Made by a program: the position numbers and the translations under genes. From CAVTWJ01 sp964525605 (GTDB taxonomy: Bacteria; Oederibacteriota; Muellerivitia; Muellerivitales; Muellerivitaceae), in the NCBI GenBank assembly GCA_964525605.1, contig CAZGKT010000003.1:62001-126000 (forward strand): a stretch of DNA of 64,000 nucleotides. The letters are read 5' to 3'. Position 1 is the stretch's first letter. Every line of letters starts with the position of its first letter. The notes below the pieces were generated by a model that saw only the letters and a program-made list of their open reading frames with translations, had not been told where the DNA came from and made no database searches. Positions 1 through 8,411 of the stretch are shown one piece after another.

Positions 1-1
1 C

Positions 2-241
2 GTTCTGGGCTACAAAGAAGAGGGCACGATCACCACGCCCTTCGACATGAGGGTTCAGAACGACCTGGACCGGTACCACATCGTGATGGACGCCATCGAC
101 CGCCTGCCGAATACCCTCGATATGGGTGTTTACCTGAAACAGGAACTCAAGAACAAACTCGTCGAACACAAGCAATACATCGACCGAAACGGCGAGGATA
201 TGCCGGAAATCCGAAACTGGAAATGGCAGAACCGTTCGTGA
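2..241 (+). CDS. xfp: Phosphoketolase, C-terminal fragment
   Basis: Last 79 codons of a gene whose start lies beyond the left edge; the frame is open from base 2 and ends at TGA 239-241. The peptide shows the strongly conserved phosphoketolase C-terminus: TPFDMRVQNDLDRYH, then DAIDRLP, and EIRNWKW a few residues before the end. The family uses thiamine diphosphate in the cytosol to split xylulose-5-phosphate (often also fructose-6-phosphate) with phosphate, giving acetyl-phosphate plus glyceraldehyde-3-phosphate or erythrose-4-phosphate. The class I aldolase gene begins 27 nt downstream on the same strand, so the two are probably one operon of sugar-phosphate breakdown. Substrate range cannot be judged from this fragment. 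Confidence 0.93.
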   Translation, partial: VLGYKEEGTITTPFDMRVQNDLDRYHIVMDAIDRLPNTLDMGVYLKQELKNKLVEHKQYIDRNGEDMPEIRNWKWQNRS

Positions 242-268
242 AAGCGTTCTTAAGGATGGAGGCGTGAA

Positions 269-1297
269 GTGAGCACTCAAAAGTTGATGGAAACGGTTCG
301 GGCCCTGGTTGCGGGCGACAAGGGCCTGTTGGCGATTGATGAAAGCCCCCCCACGTGTAACGAACGGTTCGGCAAGCTGGATATACCCCAAACCGAGGAA
401 GCCCGGCGCGCCTTCCGGGAAATGATCGTATCCACTCCCGGCCTTGAGGATTGCATCAGCGGGATGATTCTCTACGACGAGACATTGCGGCACAAGAAAT
501 CGGATGGGACCCCCTTCGTACAGTCCCTGGTGGAGAGGGGCATCCTGCCCGGCATCAAGGTGGACACGGGAACGAAGGATCTGGCGGGCCATCCCCTGGA
601 AAAAATCACGGAGGGCCTGGATGGCCTGCGGGAGCGCCTGGCGAAATATTCCCAAATGGGCGCCCGTTTCGCGAAGTGGCGCGCCGTCATCAGTGTGGGC
701 GAGGGGATTCCCAGCATGGGTTGTGTCGAGGCCAATGCCCAGACCCTGGCCCGTTTCGCCGGTCTATCCCAGGAAGCCGGCTTGGTCCCCATCGTCGAGG
801 CGGAAGTGCTGATGGATGGCGCCCACACCCTTCATCGTTGCCGGGAGGTCACGGAGGAGGTTTTGCGGATGGTCTTTGCCCAGCTGCATGCCCAACGGGT
901 GGCGGTGGAGTGCATGATCCTGAAACCCAATATGGTGCTTCCGGGATGGGCCTGCCAGCGGCAGGAAACGTTGGAGGAGGTGGCCGACACGACCGTCCGA
1001 TGTTTGCTTAGGTCTGTACCCGCGGCCGTTCCCGGGATCGCATTTCTTTCTGGCGGGCAATCCGCTGAGCTGGCCACCGAGAGGTTGAACGCCATGAACG
1101 CCCGGTTCAAGGGGAAACTGCCTTGGGCCTTGACCTTTTCATTCGCCCGGGCCCTTCAACAGCTCGCGCTGGAACTCTGGGCCGGGGAAGAGATTCACGT
1201 AGCCACCGCGCAAAAGGCCCTGCTTCACCGGGCGCTTTGCAATCAGGCCGCCCGTCGGGGTGAATACACGGCCGCCATGGAAGGGGCCCGGGTATGA
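269..1297 (+). CDS. Class I fructose-bisphosphate aldolase
   Basis: 342 aa, the usual length of animal/plant-type class I aldolases. Visible motifs: LLAIDESPPTCNERF near the N-terminus, FAKWRAVI (phosphate-binding Lys region), EAEVLMDG (catalytic Glu, about residues 177-179), ILKPNMV with the Schiff-base Lys at about residue 219, and FLSGGQS. It catalyses reversible cleavage of fructose-1,6-bisphosphate into DHAP and glyceraldehyde-3-phosphate through a lysine imine, without metal. The start is GTG 269, preceded by GGATGGAGG; no better ATG exists nearby. It follows phosphoketolase closely and its TGA overlaps the ATG of a small Pro/Glu/Lys-rich gene, so three genes look co-transcribed. Confidence 0.93.
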   Translation: MSTQKLMETVRALVAGDKGLLAIDESPPTCNERFGKLDIPQTEEARRAFREMIVSTPGLEDCISGMILYDETLRHKKSDGTPFVQSLVERGILPGIKVDTGTKDLAGHPLEKITEGLDGLRERLAKYSQMGARFAKWRAVISVGEGIPSMGCVEANAQTLARFAGLSQEAGLVPIVEAEVLMDGAHTLHRCREVTEEVLRMVFAQLHAQRVAVECMILKPNMVLPGWACQRQETLEEVADTTVRCLLRSVPAAVPGIAFLSGGQSAELATERLNAMNARFKGKLPWALTFSFARALQQLALELWAGEEIHVATAQKALLHRALCNQAARRGEYTAAMEGARV

Positions 1298-1455
1298 AGT
1301 CAAGCCGTGAGCCCGAACCCCAACCACCGCCCAAGCTCGAGGACCGGCCGGAGCCGAAGGTCGAGGATAAGCCGGAGCCTCCGCCCGGGGATCCGCCGGA
1401 ATCAAAAGTTGAGGACCCGCCCGAAACCAAACCCGAAGTTCGTAAATTTTATTAA
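1294..1455 (+). CDS. Small Pro/Glu/Lys-rich protein (53 aa)
   Basis: ATG 1294 overlaps the stop of the aldolase gene (ATGA), the classic arrangement for translational coupling. The frame encodes 53 residues made almost only of P, E, K and D, in loose repeats such as PEPKVEDKPEP and ESKVEDPPE, ending RKFY. No domain is visible and the chain should be disordered. Its composition and repeat style match the C-terminal tail of the proton ATPase encoded at 2170-5601 (runs such as KPEVKAEDKPEAK), so the two may share ancestry or a binding partner. The function is unknown; the overlap and the clean stop before the next ribosome-binding site are the evidence that it is a gene. Confidence 0.5.
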   Translation: MKSSREPEPQPPPKLEDRPEPKVEDKPEPPPGDPPESKVEDPPETKPEVRKFY

Positions 1456-1464
1456 GGAGTCACC

Positions 1465-1827
1465 ATGCCCATTCAATTAAAAGAAGAAAAACACGGGAAG
1501 TTGCTCGTTCTTCGCCTCGTCGGGACCTTGATCAAGGCGGATTATGAAATCTTCACCCCGGAGTTTGAGAGGCTCGTCCGGCGGGAGGGCCGGTTGCGCG
1601 TATTGATCGATATGACCGGATATCAAGGTTTGGGCGCTGGCGCGTGGTGGGATGAGATCAAGTTCGATTTCAAACACTTCTCCGACATCGAAAGGCTAGC
1701 TGTGGTTGGGGATAAAAAGTGGCAGCACACCCTGGCGACATTCTCCCAACCTCTTACACAGGCTGAAGTCCGGTATTTCGATGTTTCCGACATAACTGAG
1801 GCGCGCAAATGGTTGACCGAACCGTAA
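1465..1827 (+). CDS. SpoIIAA-like (STAS/CRAL-TRIO-like fold) protein
   Basis: 120 aa. The pattern of an N-terminal strand pair (KLLVLRLVGTLIKADYEIF), then LRVLIDMTGYQG, an amphipathic helix with WWDEIKFD, then RLAVVGDKKWQH and EVRYFDVSDITEARKWL matches the SpoIIAA-like family of small soluble proteins. Members are usually cytosolic and of unknown function; some resemble anti-sigma factor antagonists but lack the phosphorylated Ser context, and I see none here. Start ATG 1465 follows AAGGAG at 1454-1459. It lies 9 nt after the small Pro/Glu/Lys-rich gene, so it probably belongs to the same transcript. Confidence 0.75.
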   Translation: MPIQLKEEKHGKLLVLRLVGTLIKADYEIFTPEFERLVRREGRLRVLIDMTGYQGLGAGAWWDEIKFDFKHFSDIERLAVVGDKKWQHTLATFSQPLTQAEVRYFDVSDITEARKWLTEP

Positions 1828-1917
1828 CAGCTTCTGCGCCGATAAATCGGGCGTTGAAAATAAAGCGATACCTATGGTTGGTGGGCGTGATGACGGTTGC
1901 GACATGAAGGAATGTTG

Positions 1918-2100
1918 ATGATGAATCAAACGGTCGGATGGGGCAGAAGATGGTTAAGTCAATGGACTGGATGGCATTGTAAAGGGACGGACGGATGGTG
2001 GGGTGCCGGATACGACAACGGAATGTGGATTTGGTTGGTGATCGGCGTATTGGTGGCGATCTTGTTGGCCGTCGTGTTTAACAAGAGGCCCAGGAAATGA
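1918..2100 (+). CDS. Small single-pass membrane protein (60 aa)
   Basis: A Trp/Gly-rich N-terminal half (WGRRWLSQWTGWHCKG) is followed by one clear transmembrane helix (MWIWLVIGVLVAILLAVVF) and a basic end NKRPRK, giving an N-out, C-in topology by the positive-inside rule. I chose ATG 1918 because GAAGGA at 1906-1911 lies 6 nt upstream; ATG 1921 is equally possible, while TTG 1897 has no ribosome-binding site. It sits 69 nt before the proton ATPase gene on the same strand. Small proteolipids accompany some P-type ATPases, so a regulatory subunit is conceivable, but nothing in the sequence proves this. Confidence 0.55.
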   Translation: MMNQTVGWGRRWLSQWTGWHCKGTDGWWGAGYDNGMWIWLVIGVLVAILLAVVFNKRPRK

Positions 2101-2169
2101 TCCGGCGTTTACGGCTGAACGTTGAAGTGAAATCGGAAGAATCATGGAAGTTATGACAGGAGAATTGCA

Positions 2170-5100
2170 ATGACGGAACCAGAGACCAAAAAGAAACCCG
2201 AACCCAAGCCGGATGCCAAGCCCGCGTCACCCGCGCCACAGGACGACCTGAAAACCCTGCCATTGGCCGAGGTGGAGAAGAAATTGGAGTCGACCCCCGA
2301 CGGACTCACCCAGGCCGAAGCGCAGAAACGGCTGGCCCAATACGGGCCTAACGAGATCGAGGAAAAAAAGACCAACCTCTTCCTGAAATTCCTCAGCTAT
2401 TTTTGGGGGCCGATCCCCTGGATGATCGAGGCCGCCGTGATCCTTTCGGCGGTGGCCCAGCATTGGCCTGATTTTTTCATCATTCTTCTTTTGCTTTTTG
2501 CCAATGCCGTCGTTGGGTTCTGGGAAGAACACCAGGCGGGCAACGCCATCGAGGCCCTGAAGGCCAAGCTCGCGATCAAGGCCCGGGTGTTGCGGGATGG
2601 GAAGTGGACCACTCCGCCCGCGAAGGAACTGGTGCCGGGAGACGTCATCCGCCTGCGCCTGGGCGATATCGTGCCGGCGGACGCGCGCCTGCTTTCGGGT
2701 GACGAGGTGGAGGTGGACCAGTCCGCGCTGACGGGCGAATCCCTCCCCGTCGTGAAAAAGCCAGGCGAGGCGGTGTTCTCGGGTTCGATCCTCCGTCAGG
2801 GGGAAATCGGCGCCATGGCCTATGCCACGGGAGGGAACACTTATTTCGGAAAGACGGCCAAACTGGTTCAGGAAGCCCATACCGTCAGCCATTTCCAAAA
2901 AGCGGTCTTGAAGATCGGGAATTATCTGATCGTTCTCGCGGTGGCCCTGGTGGCGGTGATTATCACCGTCGCGATATTCCGCGGCGACCCGATCCTCACC
3001 ACCCTCCAGTTCGCCCTGGTGTTGACGGTGGCCGCCATTCCCGTGGCCATGCCGACGGTCTTGTCGGTCACGATGGCGGTGGGCGCGCGCCTTCTCGCTA
3101 AAAAACAGGCCATCGTCAGCAAATTGGTGGCCATCGAGGAATTAGCGGGCGTGGACGTGCTTTGCGCGGACAAGACTGGCACCCTGACCCAGAACAAACT
3201 GACCCTGGGCGATCCCTTCAGTCTGGCCCCGGTGACCGCCGAACAAGTCGTCCTCAATGCCGCGCTGGCCTCGCGGGCGGAAAATAACGACACCATTGAC
3301 CTGGCCGTCCTGGGGGGAGTAAAGGACCCAGCGGCCCTGAAGGAATACCAGGTGGTCCATTTCACGCCCTTCGACGCCGTGCATAAGCGCACCGAGGCCA
3401 CCGTCAAGGGAAAGGATGGTAAAGAATTCAAGGTCACCAAGGGCGCACCCCAGGTCATTTTGGCGTTGTCGGCTAATGCTTCCAATGAGAAGCCCGCCGT
3501 CGAGAAGGCCGTCAACGAATTCGCGGCTCGTGGCTTCCGTTCCTTGGGCGTGGCCCGGGCCGAGGGTGGAGGCCCTTGGCAACTCCTGGGCGTTCTGCCT
3601 TTGTTCGACCCTCCCCGGGAAGATGCCAAGGAAACCATCGCGACCGCCCTGAAGATGGGCGTGAAGGTCAAGATGGTCACGGGCGACGCGCTGGCCATTG
3701 CCAAGGAAACCGCCAAAAAACTGGAAATGGGCACGAATATTCTGGATGCCGCCAGCCTGGGCGACTCAAAAAAGGAAGAGTCATCGGAGACGGCCGAAGC
3801 TATCGAGAAGGCCGATGGTTTCGCCCAGGTGTTCCCCGAACACAAGTTCCACATCGTGGATGTCCTGCAAAAACGCGGGCACCTGGTCGGTATGACGGGC
3901 GACGGGGTGAACGATGCTCCCGCGTTAAAGAAGGCCGACTGCGGCATCGCCGTTTCCGGCGCCACGGACGCGGCGCGGGCGGCGGCTTCCATCGTGTTAA
4001 TGACGCCTGGTTTGTCAGTGATTATCGACGCGGTCAAGGAAAGCCGGAAAATTTTCCAGCGGATGAACAGCTACGCCATCTACCGCATCGCCGAGACCCT
4101 GCGCGTTTTGTTGTTCATGACGGCCTCGATCCTGGTGTTCAATTTTTACCCGGTGACGGCGGTGATGATTGTGATGCTGGCCCTGCTCAACGACGGCGCC
4201 ATCCTGTCCATCGCCTATGACAATGTGAAGTACAAGGACCAGCCCGAGTCGTGGAACATGCGGATGGTGCTGGGTATCTCCACGGTGCTAGGTGTTATCG
4301 GGGTTGTCTCCGCTTTCGGCTTGTTTTACCTCGGGGAAAGGGTTTTCCACCTCGATCGTCCCCATATCCAGACGCTGATGTACCTGAAATTGTCGGTGGC
4401 GGGCCATCTGACGATTTTCCTGACGCGTACCCGCGGTGCTTTCTGGACCATTCGCCCCGCGAAAATTTTATGGCTCGCTGTGCTTGGCACCCAGATCATC
4501 GCGACCTTGATCGCGGTTTATGGGTTTTTGATGACGCCGCTGGGCTGGGGCTGGGCTGGGTTCGTTTGGGGGTACGCGCTGGTGTGGTTCCTCCTAAATG
4601 ACCGCTTGAAACTGCTTGCCTACCGGATTTTTGATCCGCCCATAAAAGGCGATGCCAAACCTGAAGTTAAAGCAGAGTCAAAGCTTGGAGCCAAGGACGC
4701 CTCCGAACCTGATGCCAAAGCGGTGGCGAATTCCACAACCAAGGCAGATCCTAAGCTTGGTGCGGAACCCGGTGCAAAACCCGAAGTTAAAGCTGGGGAT
4801 AAACCTGATGTAAAGGCTGAGTCGAAGCCCGATTTTAAACCGGAGCCTCAGCCCGAAGGCAAAGCCGAGGCCCAACTTGTGGATAAGCCTGGTGCCAAAG
4901 GGGAGCCAAAGCCCGAAACTAAGGCGGAAGCTAAACACGAATCTGAATCGGAACCCCAGCCTACAGCTAAGGCTGAATCTAAACCCGAAGGCGATGCAAG
5001 ACCTGGGGTCAATGCCAAAACTCCGTCCGATTTGACGCCGCAAATCGCTAAGCGTGCCTTTGAAATATTCCAGAACCGGGATCATCAGGGTGATCCGGCC

Positions 5101-5601
5101 GCGCAGGACTGGGAGCAGGCGGAACGGGAGATCCGAAAAGCCGAGGGTAAAACCGAACCTCAACCTGAATCCGGGCTCAAGCCTGGAACCGAATCAGATT
5201 CTAAACCCGAAATTAAAGCGGGGGCCAAGCCCGAAGTCAAAGCCGAGGATAAACCTGAAGCCAAGGACAAACCCGAATCTGATGAGAAAACTGTAGCGAA
5301 TTCCACAACCAATGCAGTTCCTAAGTCTGCTGCCGAAAGAAGCTCAAAACCCGAAGTTAAGCCCGGGCCCAAGCCCGAAGACCAGGTTGAGCCGAAGCCT
5401 GAAGGCAATGGCGGGGCCCATCCTGATGGAAAAGCCAAGACGCCCTCCGATTTGACGCCTGGGATCGTTAAGCGGGTCCATGAACTTTACGAGAGGCTAG
5501 GGAGTGAAGATGTCCGGGCGGTTCAGGAATGGGAGAAGGAAAACCGTAAAGAGGCGATCCCGGCCAAAACGGAACCCATTGAAAAGTCTGACATTGTCTG
5601 A
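2170..5601 (+). CDS. P-type proton ATPase (type IIIA) with long disordered tail containing two DUF2934-like segments
   Basis: 1143 aa; ordinary bacterial members are about 800-900 aa. The core has a Pro/Lys-rich N-terminus, the actuator loop LTGESLP (about residue 188), phosphorylation site CADKTGTLT with Asp334, hinge MTGDGVNDAP (about 575-584) and about ten membrane helices, including an M6 Asp in LLNDGAILSIAYD. The family pumps H+ outward using ATP through an aspartyl-phosphate. From about residue 825 the chain becomes a 318-residue tail of K/P/E/A repeats. Two similar segments stand out inside it, TPSDLTPQIAKRAFEIF...DWEQAEREI (about 951-992) and TPSDLTPGIVKRVHELY...EWEKENRKE (about 1091-1132), which resemble DUF2934. 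In plants the C-tail is autoinhibitory; a comparable role here is inference. Start ATG 2170 follows AGGAG at 2158-2162. Confidence 0.9.
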   Translation: MTEPETKKKPEPKPDAKPASPAPQDDLKTLPLAEVEKKLESTPDGLTQAEAQKRLAQYGPNEIEEKKTNLFLKFLSYFWGPIPWMIEAAVILSAVAQHWPDFFIILLLLFANAVVGFWEEHQAGNAIEALKAKLAIKARVLRDGKWTTPPAKELVPGDVIRLRLGDIVPADARLLSGDEVEVDQSALTGESLPVVKKPGEAVFSGSILRQGEIGAMAYATGGNTYFGKTAKLVQEAHTVSHFQKAVLKIGNYLIVLAVALVAVIITVAIFRGDPILTTLQFALVLTVAAIPVAMPTVLSVTMAVGARLLAKKQAIVSKLVAIEELAGVDVLCADKTGTLTQNKLTLGDPFSLAPVTAEQVVLNAALASRAENNDTIDLAVLGGVKDPAALKEYQVVHFTPFDAVHKRTEATVKGKDGKEFKVTKGAPQVILALSANASNEKPAVEKAVNEFAARGFRSLGVARAEGGGPWQLLGVLPLFDPPREDAKETIATALKMGVKVKMVTGDALAIAKETAKKLEMGTNILDAASLGDSKKEESSETAEAIEKADGFAQVFPEHKFHIVDVLQKRGHLVGMTGDGVNDAPALKKADCGIAVSGATDAARAAASIVLMTPGLSVIIDAVKESRKIFQRMNSYAIYRIAETLRVLLFMTASILVFNFYPVTAVMIVMLALLNDGAILSIAYDNVKYKDQPESWNMRMVLGISTVLGVIGVVSAFGLFYLGERVFHLDRPHIQTLMYLKLSVAGHLTIFLTRTRGAFWTIRPAKILWLAVLGTQIIATLIAVYGFLMTPLGWGWAGFVWGYALVWFLLNDRLKLLAYRIFDPPIKGDAKPEVKAESKLGAKDASEPDAKAVANSTTKADPKLGAEPGAKPEVKAGDKPDVKAESKPDFKPEPQPEGKAEAQLVDKPGAKGEPKPETKAEAKHESESEPQPTAKAESKPEGDARPGVNAKTPSDLTPQIAKRAFEIFQNRDHQGDPAAQDWEQAEREIRKAEGKTEPQPESGLKPGTESDSKPEIKAGAKPEVKAEDKPEAKDKPESDEKTVANSTTNAVPKSAAERSSKPEVKPGPKPEDQVEPKPEGNGGAHPDGKAKTPSDLTPGIVKRVHELYERLGSEDVRAVQEWEKENRKEAIPAKTEPIEKSDIV

Positions 5602-5605
5602 AAAG

Positions 5606-5640
5606 AAATCAAAATGATAGTTGGAAAATCATTATGGTCG
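5606..5640. promoter_or_regulatory. Putative enhancer (UAS) inverted repeat
   Basis: Arms AAATCAAAATGAT (5606-5618) and ATCATTATGGTCG (5628-5640) separated by 9 nt. The second arm is degenerate. It is centred about 127 bp upstream of the -24 GG of the sigma-54 core at 5749 and matches the repeat found before most other sigma-54 cores in the window. Confidence 0.55.
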
Positions 5641-5748
5641 GCCTTGGCAAGGTCGGTCCGTCCGAACCACTGAGATTTCAAACCCACTAAATTCAAATTT
5701 AACCTTGTTCTGGTAGAGGTTGGCTGGATTCCTTCCTTTAGATGGACG

Positions 5749-5764
5749 TGGCATGTTCTTTGCT
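5749..5764 (+). promoter_or_regulatory. Sigma-54 promoter core for the 5831 gene
   Basis: TGGCATGTTCTTTGCT: GG 5750-5751, exactly ten bases, GC 5762-5763. It matches the -24/-12 consensus TGGCAC-N5-TTGCW. Transcription should start near 5775, which excludes translation starts upstream of that and supports GTG 5831. Confidence 0.8.
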
Positions 5765-5830
5765 TTTTCACTCCTATGGAATTTCACGCAGTGGCTTGGA
5801 ATCCCCATTCAAATTCTTTGGGAGGTTTTT

Positions 5831-6610
5831 GTGAAAAAATTAGCTTTGCTTTTCGTGAGTTTATGGGCCGTGGGGGCCACGGGGTTCGTTTATGCCCAAG
5901 AACCATCGGTAACCGCGATGGAGGAAAATCATCCAATGATTTTCGAACTGGGGGATCGTATCCAAAATCAACGGGTTCGAATCGCCCTGGGCCTGGAGAA
6001 CAATACGTTGTCGGCGGATGAGGCCGCGTCATGCAGTAAAGTTTTGGATTCGGTCGAGAGTCAGTTGAAGGCGGATTACAAAGCCAACGGATCGCAGAAG
6101 GCCATGAAATTGAAAAGGGAGCAATATTTAGCCCTTAACGTCTCTCTGGATTCGAATTCCACCGTGATCCACGAGGAAAAACAAAACTTTTATTACTATG
6201 ATCCTTACTTCGATGATTACGATTACTACGACGATTATTATTACGGGGATTATCCGGTTGCCACTCCGTCATTCTTGCGCGTTTCCTCAGTGGAAAAAAA
6301 CCATCCAATGATTTTCGAACTGAGGGATCGGATCGCTAATCAAAGGGATCGGATCGATGAGGGATTGTTCAACAATACGTTGACGGGAGATCAAGCCTCG
6401 GCTTGTCGCAAGGTATTGAAATCCGTTGAGAAGAAAATGAAATCGGATTACAAGAGCAATGGGTCAACTGACAAAAAAATGAGATTGACGAAAGAACAAT
6501 ATTTGGCCTTTAACACAATGCTTGATTCTAATTCCGCCGTGATCCGCGAGGAAAAACAAGATTTTTATTATTACGGCCCCTATTACGATTCTTATGGGTA
6601 TTGGAACTAA
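5831..6610 (+). CDS. Secreted protein with two ENHPMIFELRDRI repeats (copy 1)
   Basis: 259 aa beginning at GTG 5831 behind GGGAGG at 5819-5824. A signal peptide (KKLALLFVSLWAVGATGFVYA, then QEP) predicts export. The mature protein is two similar units of about 95 residues, each starting with ENHPMIFEL-DRI or KNHPMIFEL-DRI, containing NNTL...CxKVLxSVE...DYKxNGS, then LDSNS, and ending in an aromatic stretch such as NFYYYDPY. The Tyr/Asp-rich linker between units is unusual. I do not recognise the family. A paralogue lies at 25596-26369 with the same ribosome-binding site context, the same type of promoter and a paralogous membrane-protein gene next to it, so the two genes probably act as a unit at the envelope. 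Confidence 0.85.
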   Translation: MKKLALLFVSLWAVGATGFVYAQEPSVTAMEENHPMIFELGDRIQNQRVRIALGLENNTLSADEAASCSKVLDSVESQLKADYKANGSQKAMKLKREQYLALNVSLDSNSTVIHEEKQNFYYYDPYFDDYDYYDDYYYGDYPVATPSFLRVSSVEKNHPMIFELRDRIANQRDRIDEGLFNNTLTGDQASACRKVLKSVEKKMKSDYKSNGSTDKKMRLTKEQYLAFNTMLDSNSAVIREEKQDFYYYGPYYDSYGYWN

Positions 6611-6627
6611 AAAAAATCATTGTTCAT

Positions 6628-6668
6628 AAGCCTGAAACGGCTCAACCCCTTTCAGGCTTCTTTTTTCC
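6628..6668 (+). terminator. Rho-independent terminator
   Basis: Stem AAGCCTGAAA (6628-6637) with TTTCAGGCTT (6650-6659), followed by CTTTTTT. It closes the 5831 gene 18 nt after its stop, so the membrane-protein gene at 6728 needs read-through or its own promoter. Confidence 0.85.
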
Positions 6669-6727
6669 TTCGATGATACGTAAAGTTAAAATTAACAGCG
6701 GTTTTAAATGGGTGGAATGGAGAAAAC

Positions 6728-7123
6728 ATGTTAATCGCGGATTTGTTAGTGGCTCTAGTTATTGGATTGTTTATTGTTTGGGGCGCAACCTTTGCTTTTG
6801 GTACCAAAGGGCCTTGGGACAGTTTCCTGTGGTTTTTCGTGGTGGTAGCCCTTTTCGCCTGGGCTGGCGGTGTATGGCTCGTTCCCTTCGGACCCCGATT
6901 TTTTGGTATTGGTTGGTTTCCCATTATGCTTATGGGGTTCTTGGCGGTTTTGCTTCTTACGGCGGCCAGCCCGCGAAAATACCGTAAAGTTGTGTTGTCG
7001 AAAGAACAAACGGAATCTGAAAATTCAGGAAAAAGAGCTATCGACCTTTTTTTCTGGTTGTTGCTTCTGTGTTTGGTGATGGTCGGCTCAAGTCATTATG
7101 TTTGGTATCCCAGGGTAAATTAA
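6728..7123 (+). CDS. Four-helix membrane protein (copy 1)
   Basis: 131 aa with four hydrophobic helices: IADLLVALVIGLFIVWG, the WFFVVVALFAWAGGVWL stretch, WFPIMLMGFLAVLLLTA and LFFWLLLLCLVMVG. Conserved landmarks are FGTKGPWD, the loop FGPRFFGIGWFP, LLTAASPRK and the end SSHYVWYPR. It closely resembles the protein encoded at 26423-26818, including length and all four landmarks. Start ATG 6728 follows GGAG about 8 nt upstream. The family is unknown to me. Conserved pairing with the repeat-containing secreted protein in two places suggests a functional link, perhaps an inner-membrane partner. Confidence 0.8.
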   Translation: MLIADLLVALVIGLFIVWGATFAFGTKGPWDSFLWFFVVVALFAWAGGVWLVPFGPRFFGIGWFPIMLMGFLAVLLLTAASPRKYRKVVLSKEQTESENSGKRAIDLFFWLLLLCLVMVGSSHYVWYPRVN

Positions 7124-7162
7124 GGCCGTTTAAAAATTCGAAAAGATAACGGGTACCTTCTT

Positions 7163-7870
7163 ATGAAAATACTGGTGTTGGACATTGGCGGAACGCATGT
7201 GAAGGTGTGGCTAAGCGGACTCAAAAAAAAGATTGAATTCGTATCCGGAACTGAAATGTCTCCTCCGAAAATGGTTTCCAAAGTGAAAGCTGCCACGTTA
7301 GGCGGGAAATATGACGCCGTCTCCATCGGATATCCCGGATCCGTAGTTCGCGGGCGCCCCGCCATGGAACCACGCTTTCTGGGCCCGGGTTGGGTGGGCT
7401 TCGATTTTCAAAAGGCTTTTGGCTGCCCGGTGAAAATCATCAATGACGCGGCGATGCAAGCCTTGGGAAGCTACCAGGGAGGCCGAATGCTCTTCCTCGG
7501 ATTGGGCACGGGCATGGGCTCGGCCTTGATCGTGGACCACGTTTTGGAACCGATGGAACTGGGACATTTGCCCTACAAAGATGGCAGGAGCTACGAGGAA
7601 GCGGTGGGGTTGGCGGGTTTGAAACGGGAGGGAATCAAAACCTGGCGCTGCCAGGTCCTGGAAATCGCGCGGTTGCTTAAAGACGCGGTGCAAGCCGAGT
7701 ATGTCGTGATCGGCGGTGGGGATGCTCGCTTGCTTAAAAGCTTATTCCCCGGCGCTCGCCGGGGCGACAATGACAACGCTTTTCGGGGCGGGTGTCGGCT
7801 TTGGACCGAATTTTACCGTGGTTCAACCCGGCCCATTCACGCGAAGAATTTATCCCCCGCTCATCATTAA
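7163..7870 (+). CDS. ROK-family sugar kinase, polyphosphate-glucokinase-like
   Basis: 235 aa. ROK/actin-like ATPase motifs are clear: LVLDIGGTHVKVWL (phosphate 1), AVSIGYPGSV, INDAAMQALGSYQGG with the catalytic Asp, FLGLGTGMGSALIVD (phosphate 2), and the C-terminal GARRGDNDNAFRGGCRLW. The last motif resembles the end of short ROK proteins related to polyphosphate glucokinase, which phosphorylate glucose using polyphosphate and/or ATP. The substrate cannot be read from sequence. A PPK2 polyphosphate kinase is encoded at 26925, so polyphosphate metabolism is plausible in this organism. The gene starts 39 nt after the membrane-protein gene. Confidence 0.72.
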   Translation: MKILVLDIGGTHVKVWLSGLKKKIEFVSGTEMSPPKMVSKVKAATLGGKYDAVSIGYPGSVVRGRPAMEPRFLGPGWVGFDFQKAFGCPVKIINDAAMQALGSYQGGRMLFLGLGTGMGSALIVDHVLEPMELGHLPYKDGRSYEEAVGLAGLKREGIKTWRCQVLEIARLLKDAVQAEYVVIGGGDARLLKSLFPGARRGDNDNAFRGGCRLWTEFYRGSTRPIHAKNLSPAHH

Positions 7871-8198
7871 CTACAAATAAAAACGAGTCCTGCGGGATTC
7901 TTGGCCAAAGGGTGAATGCAAATCCTGCACGTGAAACGCGGCTGCGTTTTAACCCGAAGTAATAAACGGACTTCTTGATCGATTGACCTGTCGACGCCCC
8001 CCCTTTCGGGTTCAGCTTTGAGACTTCATGTTCAAACGCCTGGGGATCGGTTTTTTTGGCGGATCATGGCGCCTTGGGTGATTGTGTTTTTGGCCCTAGC
8101 AGGCCTGGACCGTCGGTTTTCCTGACTTAGGAGAATTCGAGAAACAAGTCACGGTACAAACTTGAAAATGTAATAAATTGAAAGAAAATCCAACCTTT
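7871..8198. other. Intergenic stretch without a recognised gene
   Basis: Between the ROK kinase stop and the enhancer at 8199 I find only very short frames and no terminator with a T-run. Confidence 0.5.
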
Positions 8199-8234
8199 CA
8201 ATCAAAGCGATAGCTGGTTGAATCGTTTTGATTG
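8199..8234. promoter_or_regulatory. Putative enhancer (UAS) inverted repeat
   Basis: Arms CAATCAAAGCGAT (8199-8211) and ATCGTTTTGATTG (8222-8234), spacer 10 nt, nearly perfect dyad (one mismatch). It is centred about 120 bp upstream of the -24 GG at 8337 and is one of the clearest copies in the window. Confidence 0.7.
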
Positions 8235-8335
8235 CCCGAAACCCCGTTGAGATGCTTCGCGTTAGGGACAAAAAGTCCAAAAGCCAATTTCTTCCCGAAT
8301 CCGATGGGTTTCTATCCTTTTTTTTCAGCTGTTTA

Positions 8336-8351
8336 GGGCATGGTCCTTGCT
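8336..8351 (+). promoter_or_regulatory. Sigma-54 promoter core for the PRC-barrel gene
   Basis: GGGCATGGTCCTTGCT: GG 8337-8338, N10, GC 8349-8350. The expected transcript start is near 8361. Confidence 0.8.
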
Positions 8352-8411
8352 TTAAATCCCGCTGACAGAAATTCAAAAAAGCCGTGTTCGCGGATACGAA
8401 AGGCCAATCTT

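Noticed and set aside
2922..4037. 371-residue minus-strand frame opposite the proton ATPase, and a 318-residue one at 9927-10883 opposite the RND pump
   Set aside because: Long frames opposite high-G+C coding sequence are common; no conserved motif, and the plus-strand genes are certain.
8149..8376. 75-residue minus-strand frame upstream of the PRC-barrel gene
   Set aside because: It lies across the enhancer and sigma-54 core; composition is not protein-like and there is no RBS.
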